Of a stretch of 26,472 bases of DNA, positions 8,022-15,794 are shown one piece after another. The notes below the pieces were generated by a model that was not told the origin of the DNA, did not search any database, and saw only the letters and a list, made by a program, of their open reading frames with translations. Both the position numbers and the translations under genes were made by a program. The first letter of the stretch is position 1. The number at the start of each line of letters is the position of its first letter. Source of the stretch: Fusobacterium sp. (lineage in GTDB: Bacteria; Fusobacteriota; Fusobacteriia; Fusobacteriales; Fusobacteriaceae); contig JAHHTB010000006.1 of assembly GCA_020024855.1 (NCBI GenBank), forward strand, positions 1 through 26,472. The letters are read 5' to 3'.

Positions 8022-8462
8022 ATGTTAGATACACTTGAAATAATGAAAAGAATACCACATAGATATCCGTTTTTATTAGTGGATAGAATACTAGAAATTG
8101 ATTTAGAAAATCAAAAAATAAAAGGTTTAAAAAATGTTACTGTAAATGAAGAATATTTCAATGGCCACTTCCCAGGACACCCTATTGTTCCAGGAGTAAT
8201 AATAGTAGAGGGAATAGCTCAATGTCTTGGAGTTTTAGTTTTTGAACAACAAGGTGGAGAAGGAGAGAATCCAAAAGTTCCTTATTTTGCTGCAATAGAA
8301 AGTGTAAAATTTAAATCACCTGTAAGACCTGGTGACCAAATTATATATGAAGCACAAATTGAAAAGCAAAAAAGAAATATTGTAAAAGCTAATGGAACAG
8401 CTACTGTTGATGGAAAAGTTGTTGCAGAAGTAAAATTTACATTTAGTATTATGGATAAATAA
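8022..8462 (+). CDS. fabZ: 3-hydroxyacyl-ACP dehydratase FabZ
   Basis: A 146-residue hotdog-fold dehydratase. The signature H-R-Y-P-F-L-L-V-D-R near the N-terminus holds the active-site His region. F-N-G-H-F-P-G-H-P-x-x-P-G-V follows, then the E-G-I-A-Q helix with the catalytic acid. It removes water from 3-hydroxyacyl-ACP in fatty acid elongation, and so competes with LpxA for 3-hydroxyacyl-ACP; this is the usual explanation for its position between lpxC and lpxA. The start is clear, with AGGAGG 7 bases upstream. The length is typical (E. coli 151). Confidence 0.96.
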   Translation: MLDTLEIMKRIPHRYPFLLVDRILEIDLENQKIKGLKNVTVNEEYFNGHFPGHPIVPGVIIVEGIAQCLGVLVFEQQGGEGENPKVPYFAAIESVKFKSPVRPGDQIIYEAQIEKQKRNIVKANGTATVDGKVVAEVKFTFSIMDK

Positions 8463-8488
8463 TATAATATTTGGATAGGGGGAAGAAA

Positions 8489-9262
8489 GTGGTAGAAATA
8501 CATAGTACTTCCATAATAGAGGATGGAGCTATTATAGGAGATAATGTAAAAATAGGTCCTTATTGTATTATTGGAAAAGATGTAAAAATAGGGGCAAATA
8601 CTGTTCTTCAATCTCATGTAGTTATAGAAGGAATTACAGAGATAGGAGAAAATAATACAATTTATTCCTTTGCTTCTATAGGAAAAGCTAGTCAGGATTT
8701 AAAATATAAAGGAGAACCAACAAAAACAATCATAGGAAATAACAACACAATAAGAGAATTTGTTACTATTCATAGAGGAACAGATGATAGATGGGAAACA
8801 AGAATAGGAAACAATAATCTTATCATGGCATATGTTCATGTAGCTCATGATGTAATTGTTGGAAATAACTGTATATTTTCAAATAATGCAACTCTTGCTG
8901 GGCATGTTGTTATAGATGATTTTGTAATAGTTGGAGGAATGACACCTGTTCACCAATTTTGTAGAATAGGAAAACATGCAATGGTTGGGGGAGCTTCAGC
9001 TGTTACTCAAGATGTTTGTCCATTTATTCTTGCAGATGGAAATAAAGTAGTTCCAGTGGGACTTAATAATGTAGGTCTTAGAAGAAGAGGATTTACAGAT
9101 GAACAACTTTTAGAATTAAAAAGAGCTTACAGAACAATATTTAGAAAGGGGCTTCCTTTAAAAGAAGCTCTTAGAGAGTTAGAAGAAACTTATTCTCAAA
9201 GTGAAAATGTAATGTACCTTGTTGATTTTATCAGAAACAGTAAACGGGGGATAGCAAAATAA
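8489..9262 (+). CDS. lpxA: UDP-N-acetylglucosamine O-acyltransferase
   Basis: A 257-residue LpxA that adds the first 3-hydroxyacyl chain to UDP-GlcNAc from acyl-ACP. The N-terminal two-thirds are hexapeptide repeats (left-handed beta-helix), broken by the expected loop at H-R-G-T (about 95-98). The catalytic His is H120 in H-V-A-H-D, equivalent to E. coli His125. The C-terminus has the L-R-R-R-G-F helix region. The start is taken as GTG at 8489: AGGGGG (8477-8482) lies just upstream, and V-E-I-H-x-T-S-I-I is the usual beginning. A TTG at 8471 is in frame but lies ahead of that ribosome site. The last codon overlaps the lpxI ATG (TAATG). Confidence 0.95.
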   Translation: MVEIHSTSIIEDGAIIGDNVKIGPYCIIGKDVKIGANTVLQSHVVIEGITEIGENNTIYSFASIGKASQDLKYKGEPTKTIIGNNNTIREFVTIHRGTDDRWETRIGNNNLIMAYVHVAHDVIVGNNCIFSNNATLAGHVVIDDFVIVGGMTPVHQFCRIGKHAMVGGASAVTQDVCPFILADGNKVVPVGLNNVGLRRRGFTDEQLLELKRAYRTIFRKGLPLKEALRELEETYSQSENVMYLVDFIRNSKRGIAK

Positions 9263-10068
9263 TGAAAAAAATAGGTGTAATAGTTGGAAATGGAAGACTA
9301 CCTTACTCTTTTTTAAAGGAGATAGAAAAAAATAAAGAGATGGAAGTGTTTCCGATTGGACTGTTTGACACTATAGAAAATGAAATAAAAGAGTATAAAA
9401 ATTTTAAAAGATTTAATATAGGTGAAGTTGGAAAAATTACAAAACATTTCATACTAAATGAAGTAAAAGAGATTGTTATGCTTGGAAAGGTAGAAAAGGA
9501 AGTAATTTTTCAAAATATGGAGCTTGATAAATATGGAGAGGAAATAATCAATAGTCTTCCGGACAAAAAAGATGAAACTCTCCTTTTTGCCGTTATTGCA
9601 TTTTTTAGATTAAATGGAATAAAAGTTTTACCTCAAAATTATCTTTTAAAAAATATAATGTTTGAAGATAAATGTTATACAAAAGCAAAACCAAAAGATG
9701 AAGAAAGAAAAACTATAAAAATAGGTGTTGAAGCTGCAAAGTATTTAAGTGAAGTAGATGCAGGGCAGACTGTTGTATGTAAAGATAGTTCAGTTGTGGC
9801 TCTTGAAGGAATAGAGGGAACAGATAAAGCTATTCTTAGAGGGGGAGAACTTGGTGGAAGTGATTGTATAGTAGTTAAGATGGCAAGACCTCAACAGGAT
9901 ATGAGAGTTGATATTCCAACTGTTGGGATAAATACTATAAAAAAACTTGTTGAAATAAATGCTAGAGGAATTGTTGGAGAGGCAGGAAAGATGCTTTTTG
10001 TTGATCAAGAAGAATCTATAAAACTTGCTGATGAACACAATATATTTATAATAGGAGTAAAACCTTAA
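9262..10068 (+). CDS. lpxI: UDP-2,3-diacylglucosamine diphosphatase, LpxI type
   Basis: A 268-residue LpxI (formerly DUF1009), the Mg2+-dependent enzyme that hydrolyses UDP-2,3-diacylglucosamine to lipid X in bacteria lacking LpxH. The N-terminal domain begins I-G-V-I-V-G-N-G-R-L-P. The C-terminal domain holds the conserved G-x-D-K-A-I-L-R-G-G-E-L-G-G stretch followed by V-V-K-M-A-R-P-Q-Q-D-M-R-x-D-I-P-T-V-G (written with gaps for the variable site), which includes the catalytic aspartates. Its ATG overlaps the lpxA stop codon, with a GGGGG ribosome site 11 bases upstream. Order and spacing place it in the lipid A operon between lpxA and lpxB, the standard LpxI context. Confidence 0.95.
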   Translation: MKKIGVIVGNGRLPYSFLKEIEKNKEMEVFPIGLFDTIENEIKEYKNFKRFNIGEVGKITKHFILNEVKEIVMLGKVEKEVIFQNMELDKYGEEIINSLPDKKDETLLFAVIAFFRLNGIKVLPQNYLLKNIMFEDKCYTKAKPKDEERKTIKIGVEAAKYLSEVDAGQTVVCKDSSVVALEGIEGTDKAILRGGELGGSDCIVVKMARPQQDMRVDIPTVGINTIKKLVEINARGIVGEAGKMLFVDQEESIKLADEHNIFIIGVKP

Positions 10069-10082
10069 AAAAAGGGGTAAGC

Positions 10083-11150
10083 ATGAAAATATTTGTATCA
10101 ACAGGAGAGGTTTCTGGAGATCTTCACCTTTCATATTTAGTAAAAAATATGTCAAAAATAGATAACAGTGTAGAGTTTTATGGTGTAGCAGGAGATCATA
10201 GTAGAGAAGCTGGGGTAAATGTAATACAGGACATAAAGGAACTTGCTGTTATGGGATTTGTTGAGGGACTAAAAAAATATAGTTTTCTTAAAAAAAAGGC
10301 CGTTGAATATTTAGAGTTCATTAAAAAAAATCAGATTAAAAAAGTGATTTTAGTTGATTATGGTGGATTTAATCTAGCCTTTTTAAAACTTCTAAAAAAA
10401 GAAGTGCCTAATGTGGAGGTATATTTTTATATTCCACCAAAACTTTGGGTGTGGGGAGAAAAGAGAATAAAAACTTTAAAACTTGCTGATCATATTCTTG
10501 TAATATTTCCTTGGGAAGTAGATTTTTATAAAAAGCATGGTGTAGATGCCGTTTATTATGGAAATCCTTTTTCAGAGAAGTATTCTTTAATAGAGGAGAG
10601 AGGGGATAAAATTCTTCTTCTTCCAGGAAGTAGAAAGCAAGAGATAAAATCTCTTTTACCTGTTATGTTAGAAGTTGTAAAAAGTAAACCAGAAAAAACT
10701 TTTATATTAAAACTTCACAGTGAAAAATCATTTGAATGGATAGAGGAAGATTTATTAAAATATCCTAATCTTTTAATTGAAACAAATAAAAAATTAGAAG
10801 ATGCAGTAAAAGAAAGTGAAGTGGCAATAGCAGCTTCTGGAACAGTAACCCTTGAACTTTCTCTTATGGGAATACCAACTATTGTTTTATATAAAACAAG
10901 TGCAATCAATGCTTTTATAGCAAGGCACATTTTAAAACTTGGATTGGTTTCTCTACCAAATCTTACTCTTAATAAAGAGGTATATCCAGAACTTTTACAA
11001 GAAAGATGTACAAGTAAGGAGATAATATTTTATTTAAATCTTATAAAAAGTAAGGAAGATAAAATAAATAGAGAGATAAAAGAGATAAGAGAAAAACTTT
11101 CAGGAAAAGACGTTGTAAAAAATTATGGTGAATATATTTTAAGGGGATAA
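10083..11150 (+). CDS. lpxB: Lipid A disaccharide synthase
   Basis: A 355-residue GT19 glycosyltransferase that joins lipid X to UDP-2,3-diacylglucosamine. It begins with the family hallmark S-T-G-E-V-S-G-D-L-H. The middle shows F-Y-I-P-P-K-L-W-V-W-G (typically Y-x-x-P-x-x-W-A-W) and L-L-P-G-S-R-K-Q-E-I-K at the start of the second Rossmann domain. The later A-A-S-G-T-V-T-L-E and G-I-P-T-I-V-L-Y-K segments form the nucleotide-sugar site. It is slightly shorter than E. coli LpxB (382). It is a peripheral inner-membrane enzyme. AAGGGG lies 6 bases before the ATG, and the next gene starts 5 bases after the stop. Confidence 0.96.
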   Translation: MKIFVSTGEVSGDLHLSYLVKNMSKIDNSVEFYGVAGDHSREAGVNVIQDIKELAVMGFVEGLKKYSFLKKKAVEYLEFIKKNQIKKVILVDYGGFNLAFLKLLKKEVPNVEVYFYIPPKLWVWGEKRIKTLKLADHILVIFPWEVDFYKKHGVDAVYYGNPFSEKYSLIEERGDKILLLPGSRKQEIKSLLPVMLEVVKSKPEKTFILKLHSEKSFEWIEEDLLKYPNLLIETNKKLEDAVKESEVAIAASGTVTLELSLMGIPTIVLYKTSAINAFIARHILKLGLVSLPNLTLNKEVYPELLQERCTSKEIIFYLNLIKSKEDKINREIKEIREKLSGKDVVKNYGEYILRG

Positions 11151-11155
11151 AACTA

Positions 11156-12946
11156 ATGATAAAAGAAAAATTAGAGCAAATATATAAAAGTGATGCCCTT
11201 GGTGGATTTTTGAAATATAGTTTAAGATATAAAGGCTGGCTTATATGGACTATTTTTATATCTTCGCTTTCATCAGCCTTAGGGGCAGCACCAGCATGGC
11301 TTACAAAATATCTAGTAGATGATGTATTAATTTCAAAAAATGGAAAGATAATGCTTTTAATAGGAGCAGGAATTTTTATAACAACAGTTTTAAAACTTAT
11401 AACTGCTTACTATTCATCTACAACTTCAGCTTATCTTACTGAAAAAATAAGAAGAGATATAAAAATAGATATATTTGAACATATAGAAAATTTACCTATG
11501 TCATACTTCACACAAAATAAATTAGGTGATATAATGGCAAGACTTTCAGGGGATTCTTCAAGTCTTGGAAGAATAGGATTTTTATTATTTGAAATGCTAA
11601 GAGAATTTATAACAGTTCTTATTTTCCTTATAAGAATGTTTCAAGTTGATTTTATTTTGGCTCTTGTTTCAATAACAGTGTTACCATCAATGCTTGCAGT
11701 TGTAAAAAAATACACTAAGAAAATGAGAAAATCAGGAAAAATTAGACAAGATACAATAGGGCAGGCAACGGCATTTATGCAGGAATCACTTGCAGGAATA
11801 CAAGTTATAAAAGGTTTTAATAAAACTGATATGGTAATAAATAAGTATAAAGAAGTTACTCTTGGAGAGATGGAAAAAATTTATAGAACTCAAAAAATAA
11901 AAGCAAAAATTTCTCCTCTTAATGAACTTCTTGCAACTGTCATGATTTTACTTGTAGCTGCTTATGGTGGATACCAAATAGTTTATACAGGAAGTATAAC
12001 AGCTGGAGATTTAGTCTCATTTATAACAGCAATAGGACTTATGCAATCTCCACTTAAAAAACTTATAAGTAGAAATAGTGAACTTTATGAAATTATTCCA
12101 TCAGGGGATAGAGTAATGGAAGTTTTAAAAGAGGAAAAAGAGGTAGATTCTTATAGTAAAAATCCTAAACTTTTTGATGAGAATATTAAGAGTGTAAAAT
12201 TTGAAAATGTTGATTTTATATACCCAAACTCAGAAACGAAAGTTTTAAAAAATATAAATCTTGATGTTAAAAAAGGTGAGATAATTGCTTTTGTAGGAAG
12301 TAGTGGAAGTGGAAAAACTACTCTTGTAAATATGTTACCTAGATTTTATGATCCAGTTGCTGGAAGTATAAAAATAAATGATATTGATATAAGAGATTAC
12401 TCTTTAAAAGATTTTAGAGGTCATATAGGAATGGTACCACAGGAAACTTTCTTATTTAGTGGAACTATTGCTGAAAATATCTCTTTTGGAAAAGAGGGAG
12501 TAACAAGAGAACATATTGAAAAAGCAGCTAAAATGGCAAATGCTTACAACTTTATTTTAGATCTTGAAAAGGGATTTGAAACAGAGGTAGGAGAGAGGGG
12601 AGTACTTCTTTCAGGTGGACAAAAGCAAAGAATAGCAATAGCTAGAGCCTTAATTCAAAATCCATCAATAATGATTTTAGACGAAGCTACTTCAGCACTT
12701 GATACAGAATCAGAAAGACTTGTGCAAGATGCTCTTGAAAAACTTATGATAGGAAGAACAACTTTTGTTATAGCTCACAGACTTTCAACAATTATTGGAG
12801 CAGATAAGATTGTTGTAATGGAAAAAGGAGAGATAAAAGAGATTGGAACACACGAAGAACTTCTAAGTAGAGATGGAATTTACACAAGATTATATAATAT
12901 ACAATTCAATAGAAATAAAGAATTAAAAGAGGAGATAGTAGGATAA
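11156..12946 (+). CDS. msbA: MsbA-type lipid A exporter (ABC transporter, fused TM and ATPase)
   Basis: A 596-residue half-transporter. Residues about 20-320 are the six-helix exporter domain. The ATPase follows with Walker A G-S-S-G-S-G-K-T-T (381-389), the Q-loop in M-V-P-Q-E-T-F-L-F, signature L-S-G-G-Q (485-489), Walker B I-M-I-L-D-E (505-510) and the H-loop in I-A-H-R-L-S-T. Its place directly after lpxB, 5 bases downstream and in the middle of the lipid A genes, argues for lipid A-core flipping rather than drug export, although sequence alone would not separate these. Its TAA overlaps the rph ATG by one base. Confidence 0.9.
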   Translation: MIKEKLEQIYKSDALGGFLKYSLRYKGWLIWTIFISSLSSALGAAPAWLTKYLVDDVLISKNGKIMLLIGAGIFITTVLKLITAYYSSTTSAYLTEKIRRDIKIDIFEHIENLPMSYFTQNKLGDIMARLSGDSSSLGRIGFLLFEMLREFITVLIFLIRMFQVDFILALVSITVLPSMLAVVKKYTKKMRKSGKIRQDTIGQATAFMQESLAGIQVIKGFNKTDMVINKYKEVTLGEMEKIYRTQKIKAKISPLNELLATVMILLVAAYGGYQIVYTGSITAGDLVSFITAIGLMQSPLKKLISRNSELYEIIPSGDRVMEVLKEEKEVDSYSKNPKLFDENIKSVKFENVDFIYPNSETKVLKNINLDVKKGEIIAFVGSSGSGKTTLVNMLPRFYDPVAGSIKINDIDIRDYSLKDFRGHIGMVPQETFLFSGTIAENISFGKEGVTREHIEKAAKMANAYNFILDLEKGFETEVGERGVLLSGGQKQRIAIARALIQNPSIMILDEATSALDTESERLVQDALEKLMIGRTTFVIAHRLSTIIGADKIVVMEKGEIKEIGTHEELLSRDGIYTRLYNIQFNRNKELKEEIVG

Positions 12947-13698
12947 TGGAAAAAATATTAAGAGAAGATGGAAGAGAAGTAGATAATATCAGAAAAGTAA
13001 ATGTTATAAGAAATTACACTATTCATGCAGAGGGATCTGTGCTTATATCTTTTGGAAATACTAAAGTTATTTGTACAGCATCTGTTTCAGATAAAGTACC
13101 TCCTTTTTTAAGAAATCAGGGAAAAGGTTGGATAACTGCTGAGTATTCAATGCTACCAAGAGCAACAGGAGAGAGAACTCAAAGAGAATCAGCTAAAGGA
13201 AAATTATCAGGAAGAACAATGGAGATCCAAAGACTTATAGGAAGATCACTTCGTTCTTGTATTGATCTTGAAAAATTAGGAGAGAGAACAATAACTATTG
13301 ATTGTGATGTAATTCAAGCTGATGGTGGAACAAGAACTGCATCTATAACAGGAGGATTTATTGCTCTTGCTATGGCTGTCGAAAGAATGGTAAGAAATGG
13401 AGTTCTTACAGAAAATCCAATTAAATCAAAAGTGGCTGCTATAAGTGTTGGTATTGTAAGTGGAATACCTATGACAGATCTTAAATATAGTGAAGATTCA
13501 GCTGCTGAAGTTGATATGAATGTTATCATGAATGATAAAGGTGAATTTATAGAAGTACAAGGAACAGGAGAGGAAGCAACTTATACAAGAAGTGAATTAA
13601 ATCAACTTCTTGATATGGCTGAGGAAGCTATAAAACAACTTTTAGAAATTCAAAATAAAACTCTACATGAAGAGTTTCAAGTAACAGGAGAATATTAA
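12946..13698 (+). CDS. rph: Ribonuclease PH
   Basis: A 250-residue phosphorolytic 3'-5' exoribonuclease that trims tRNA precursors using phosphate. Typical motifs are R-P-like D-G-R near the N-terminus (R-E-D-G-R-E-V-D-N-I-R), G-E-R-T-Q-R-E-S (phosphate and RNA contact), the G-R-S-L-R-S-C-I-D-L segment, and D-G-G-T-R-T-A-S-I-T-G-G-F. The end has M-N-V-I-M-N-D-K-G-E-F-I-E-V-Q-G-T-G-E-E. Length and order are normal. The start codon overlaps the msbA stop (TAATG), which implies translational coupling. The rph-rdgB pair is common in many bacteria. Confidence 0.96.
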   Translation: MEKILREDGREVDNIRKVNVIRNYTIHAEGSVLISFGNTKVICTASVSDKVPPFLRNQGKGWITAEYSMLPRATGERTQRESAKGKLSGRTMEIQRLIGRSLRSCIDLEKLGERTITIDCDVIQADGGTRTASITGGFIALAMAVERMVRNGVLTENPIKSKVAAISVGIVSGIPMTDLKYSEDSAAEVDMNVIMNDKGEFIEVQGTGEEATYTRSELNQLLDMAEEAIKQLLEIQNKTLHEEFQVTGEY

Positions 13699-13711
13699 TA
13701 AGGGGTTTAAA

Positions 13712-14296
13712 ATGAAAATATTTTTAGCTACTGGAAATAAACATAAAATAAAAGAGATTGAAAAAATATTTAAAATGGATAATGTGGAAATATTATCTAT
13801 AAATGATGGAATAGAAATTCCTGAAGTGGAAGAAGATGGCTTAACTTTTGAAGAAAATTCAAAGAAAAAAGCTCTTGAAATAGCCAAATTTACTAATATG
13901 ATTACAATAGCAGATGATTCAGGACTATGTGTAGATGCTTTAGATGGAGCACCAGGAGTATATTCTGCAAGATATGCTGGGGAACATGGAAATGATTTTG
14001 ATAATAACAAAAAATTAGTAAGAGAACTTCAAGGAGTTGAAAATAGAAAAGCAAGATTCGTTTGTGTAATAACACTTGCTAAGCCAACTGGTGAAACATA
14101 TTCATTTAGAGGAGAAGTAGAGGGAGATATAGTTGATACTCCAGCTGGAACAGATGGATTTGGATATGACCCTCATTTCTTTATGAAAGAGTATGGAAAA
14201 ACTTTTGCTGAAATTCCTGAAATAAAAAATAAGATAAGTCATAGAGCAAAAGCTCTTGATAAATTAAAAGAAAATTTAGATGAGATATTAAAATAA
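13712..14296 (+). CDS. rdgB: RdgB/HAM1-type dITP/XTP pyrophosphatase
   Basis: A 194-residue house-cleaning nucleotide pyrophosphatase that hydrolyses dITP, XTP and similar non-canonical purines to keep them out of nucleic acids. It begins with A-T-G-N-K-H-K-I-K-E-I. It then has A-D-D-S-G-L-C-V-D-A-L with the metal-binding aspartates, G-V-Y-S-A-R-Y-A-G, G-F-G-Y-D-P-H-F and S-H-R-A-K-A-L. The length equals the family average. The AAGGGG ribosome site is 8 bases upstream. It is the last gene before a 153-base structured gap and is likely the end of the lipid A-rph-rdgB transcript, unless that gap is read through. Confidence 0.96.
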   Translation: MKIFLATGNKHKIKEIEKIFKMDNVEILSINDGIEIPEVEEDGLTFEENSKKKALEIAKFTNMITIADDSGLCVDALDGAPGVYSARYAGEHGNDFDNNKKLVRELQGVENRKARFVCVITLAKPTGETYSFRGEVEGDIVDTPAGTDGFGYDPHFFMKEYGKTFAEIPEIKNKISHRAKALDKLKENLDEILK

Positions 14297-14301
14297 CTTT
14301 A

Positions 14302-14412
14302 TAGTTAACAATAGAAATTAATAAAAGGGGCTGACTAAATAAAAAAGCTGAAAATTAAATGAATGATATTAAAAATATCTAAGTAGTTTACAGCTATTAG
14401 TTAACCTCCTTT
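14302..14412 (+). other. Structured intergenic element between rdgB and hslU (terminator, leader or MITE-like)
   Basis: A nested stem-loop occupies most of this 153-base gap. Arms 14323-14338 and 14397-14412 pair over 16 positions with two mismatches and two wobbles. Inside are AGCTG/CAGCT (14346-14350, 14391-14395) and a perfect GATATT/AATATC hairpin (14365-14370, 14374-14379). A T-rich run follows the right arm. The same right arm (14394-14405) can instead pair with 14304-14314, leaving one bulge. It could be the operon's terminator, a regulatory leader of hslU, or a small mobile element whose ends read GGGGCTGACTAA and TTAGTTAACCTCC. None of these is proven. Confidence 0.5.
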
Positions 14413-14449
14413 CTTTTTAATCGGACAAAAATAGATTGGGAGAATAGAA

Positions 14450-15775
14450 ATGATAAAAAGTAAACTTGTACCAAAAAAAATAGTTGAAGAACTTGATAAA
14501 TATATTGTTTCTCAAGAGGAAGCTAAAAAAAATGTGGCTGTTTCTCTTAGAAATAGATACAGAAGAAAAGAGATAAAAAATGAAACTCTAAGAAAAGAGA
14601 TAACACCTAAGAACATAATTCTTATGGGTTCAACAGGAGTTGGAAAAACTGAAATAGCAAGAAGACTTGCAAAAATTACAGATTCTCCATTTTTAAAAGT
14701 TGAAGCAACAAAATATACAGAGGTTGGATATGTTGGAAAAGATGTTGAAACAATGATAAAAGACCTTGTTGCAGTTACTATTACAAAATTAAAAAATCAA
14801 AAGATAGAATCATTAAAAAAAGAATATTATATGAGTGCTGTTGAAAATACAGCAAAGAAATTAAATAATCTTGATACCCTTAATGATGAATTTAAAAATG
14901 AACTTATAAATGATATTCTTGAGGGAAAATATGATGAAGAAATGGTTGAAGTGGAAAAACCAAAATCATCAAATGTGGGAGCTCCAATAGTTGAGGTTGT
15001 AGGAGCTGGAGATGAAAGAGAGATTGGAAGTGTCCTTGAAAATATAATGTCAACTTTTGATGGGAACAAAAAATCTAAAAAAATGAAATTAAAAGTAAAA
15101 GATGCCATTGAATTTTTATTAAATAAAGAGATAAATGAAAATATTGATATGGACGAAATCATACCTCAAGCATTAAAAACAGCAGAGGAAGATGGAATAA
15201 TTTTTATAGACGAGATTGATAAAATAGCTGAAAGAGAAAATAGTGGAAGAAGTGAGGTATCAAGACAAGGGGTACAGAGAGATATACTTCCAATAGTTGA
15301 GGGAACAACAGTTATGACAAGTTATGGTCCTGTAAAAACAGATCATATTTTATTCATAGCTGCTGGAGCTTTTTCAGAGGCAGATTTTTCAGATCTTATG
15401 CCAGAACTACAAGGAAGATTTCCAATAGTTGTAGAGATGAAAGATTTAACAAAAGAGGATTTTATAAAAATTCTTACAGATGTTGAATTTAATATTATTG
15501 AACAATATAAAACTCTTTTAGAGGCTGACAATGTAGAGATAAGTTTTTCAAAGGGAGCAATAGAAAAAATAGCAGAAACAGCTTTAAAACTTAATGACAA
15601 TGTAGAAAATATTGGAGCGAGAAGACTTGCTGGAATAGTTGAGCTTGTACTTAGAGATATAATGTTTGAAGCTCCTTATGATGAGCCAAAAAAAATAACA
15701 ATAGATAAAAAATATGTAGAAAAAATCTTTAAAGATCAATTTGAAGATGAAAATCTAGATAAATATATATTGTAA
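14450..15775 (+). CDS. hslU: HslU, ATPase subunit of the HslUV protease
   Basis: A 441-residue AAA+ unfoldase. The N-terminus has V-S-Q-E-E-A-K-K-N-V-A and L-R-N-R-Y-R-R, then Walker A G-S-T-G-V-G-K-T (60-67) and the pore loop G-Y-V-G (93-96). A charged I-domain insertion follows (about 110-240), and Walker B I-I-F-I-D-E-I-D-K (about 250-258). There is no zinc finger, so it is not ClpX. The end reads L-D-K-Y-I-L, like the conserved HslU tail that inserts into HslV. HslV, normally encoded directly upstream, is not in this window. GGGAG lies 7 bases before the ATG. The smc ribosome site follows within a few bases of the stop. Confidence 0.94.
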   Translation: MIKSKLVPKKIVEELDKYIVSQEEAKKNVAVSLRNRYRRKEIKNETLRKEITPKNIILMGSTGVGKTEIARRLAKITDSPFLKVEATKYTEVGYVGKDVETMIKDLVAVTITKLKNQKIESLKKEYYMSAVENTAKKLNNLDTLNDEFKNELINDILEGKYDEEMVEVEKPKSSNVGAPIVEVVGAGDEREIGSVLENIMSTFDGNKKSKKMKLKVKDAIEFLLNKEINENIDMDEIIPQALKTAEEDGIIFIDEIDKIAERENSGRSEVSRQGVQRDILPIVEGTTVMTSYGPVKTDHILFIAAGAFSEADFSDLMPELQGRFPIVVEMKDLTKEDFIKILTDVEFNIIEQYKTLLEADNVEISFSKGAIEKIAETALKLNDNVENIGARRLAGIVELVLRDIMFEAPYDEPKKITIDKKYVEKIFKDQFEDENLDKYIL

Positions 15776-15794
15776 CTAGTTGAGGGGATCACAG

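Noticed and set aside
8471..8488. In-frame TTG as an earlier start for lpxA
   Set aside because: The ribosome site AGGGGG (8477-8482) lies downstream of it, and the family N-terminus begins at the GTG at 8489.
14450..15775. ClpX as an alternative to HslU
   Set aside because: There is no N-terminal zinc finger. The I-domain insertion, the G-Y-V-G pore loop at 93-96 and the HslV-docking tail are HslU features.
15780..15794. In-frame TTG as an earlier start for smc
   Set aside because: GAGGGG at 15782-15787 serves the ATG at 15795, where the typical SMC N-terminus begins.
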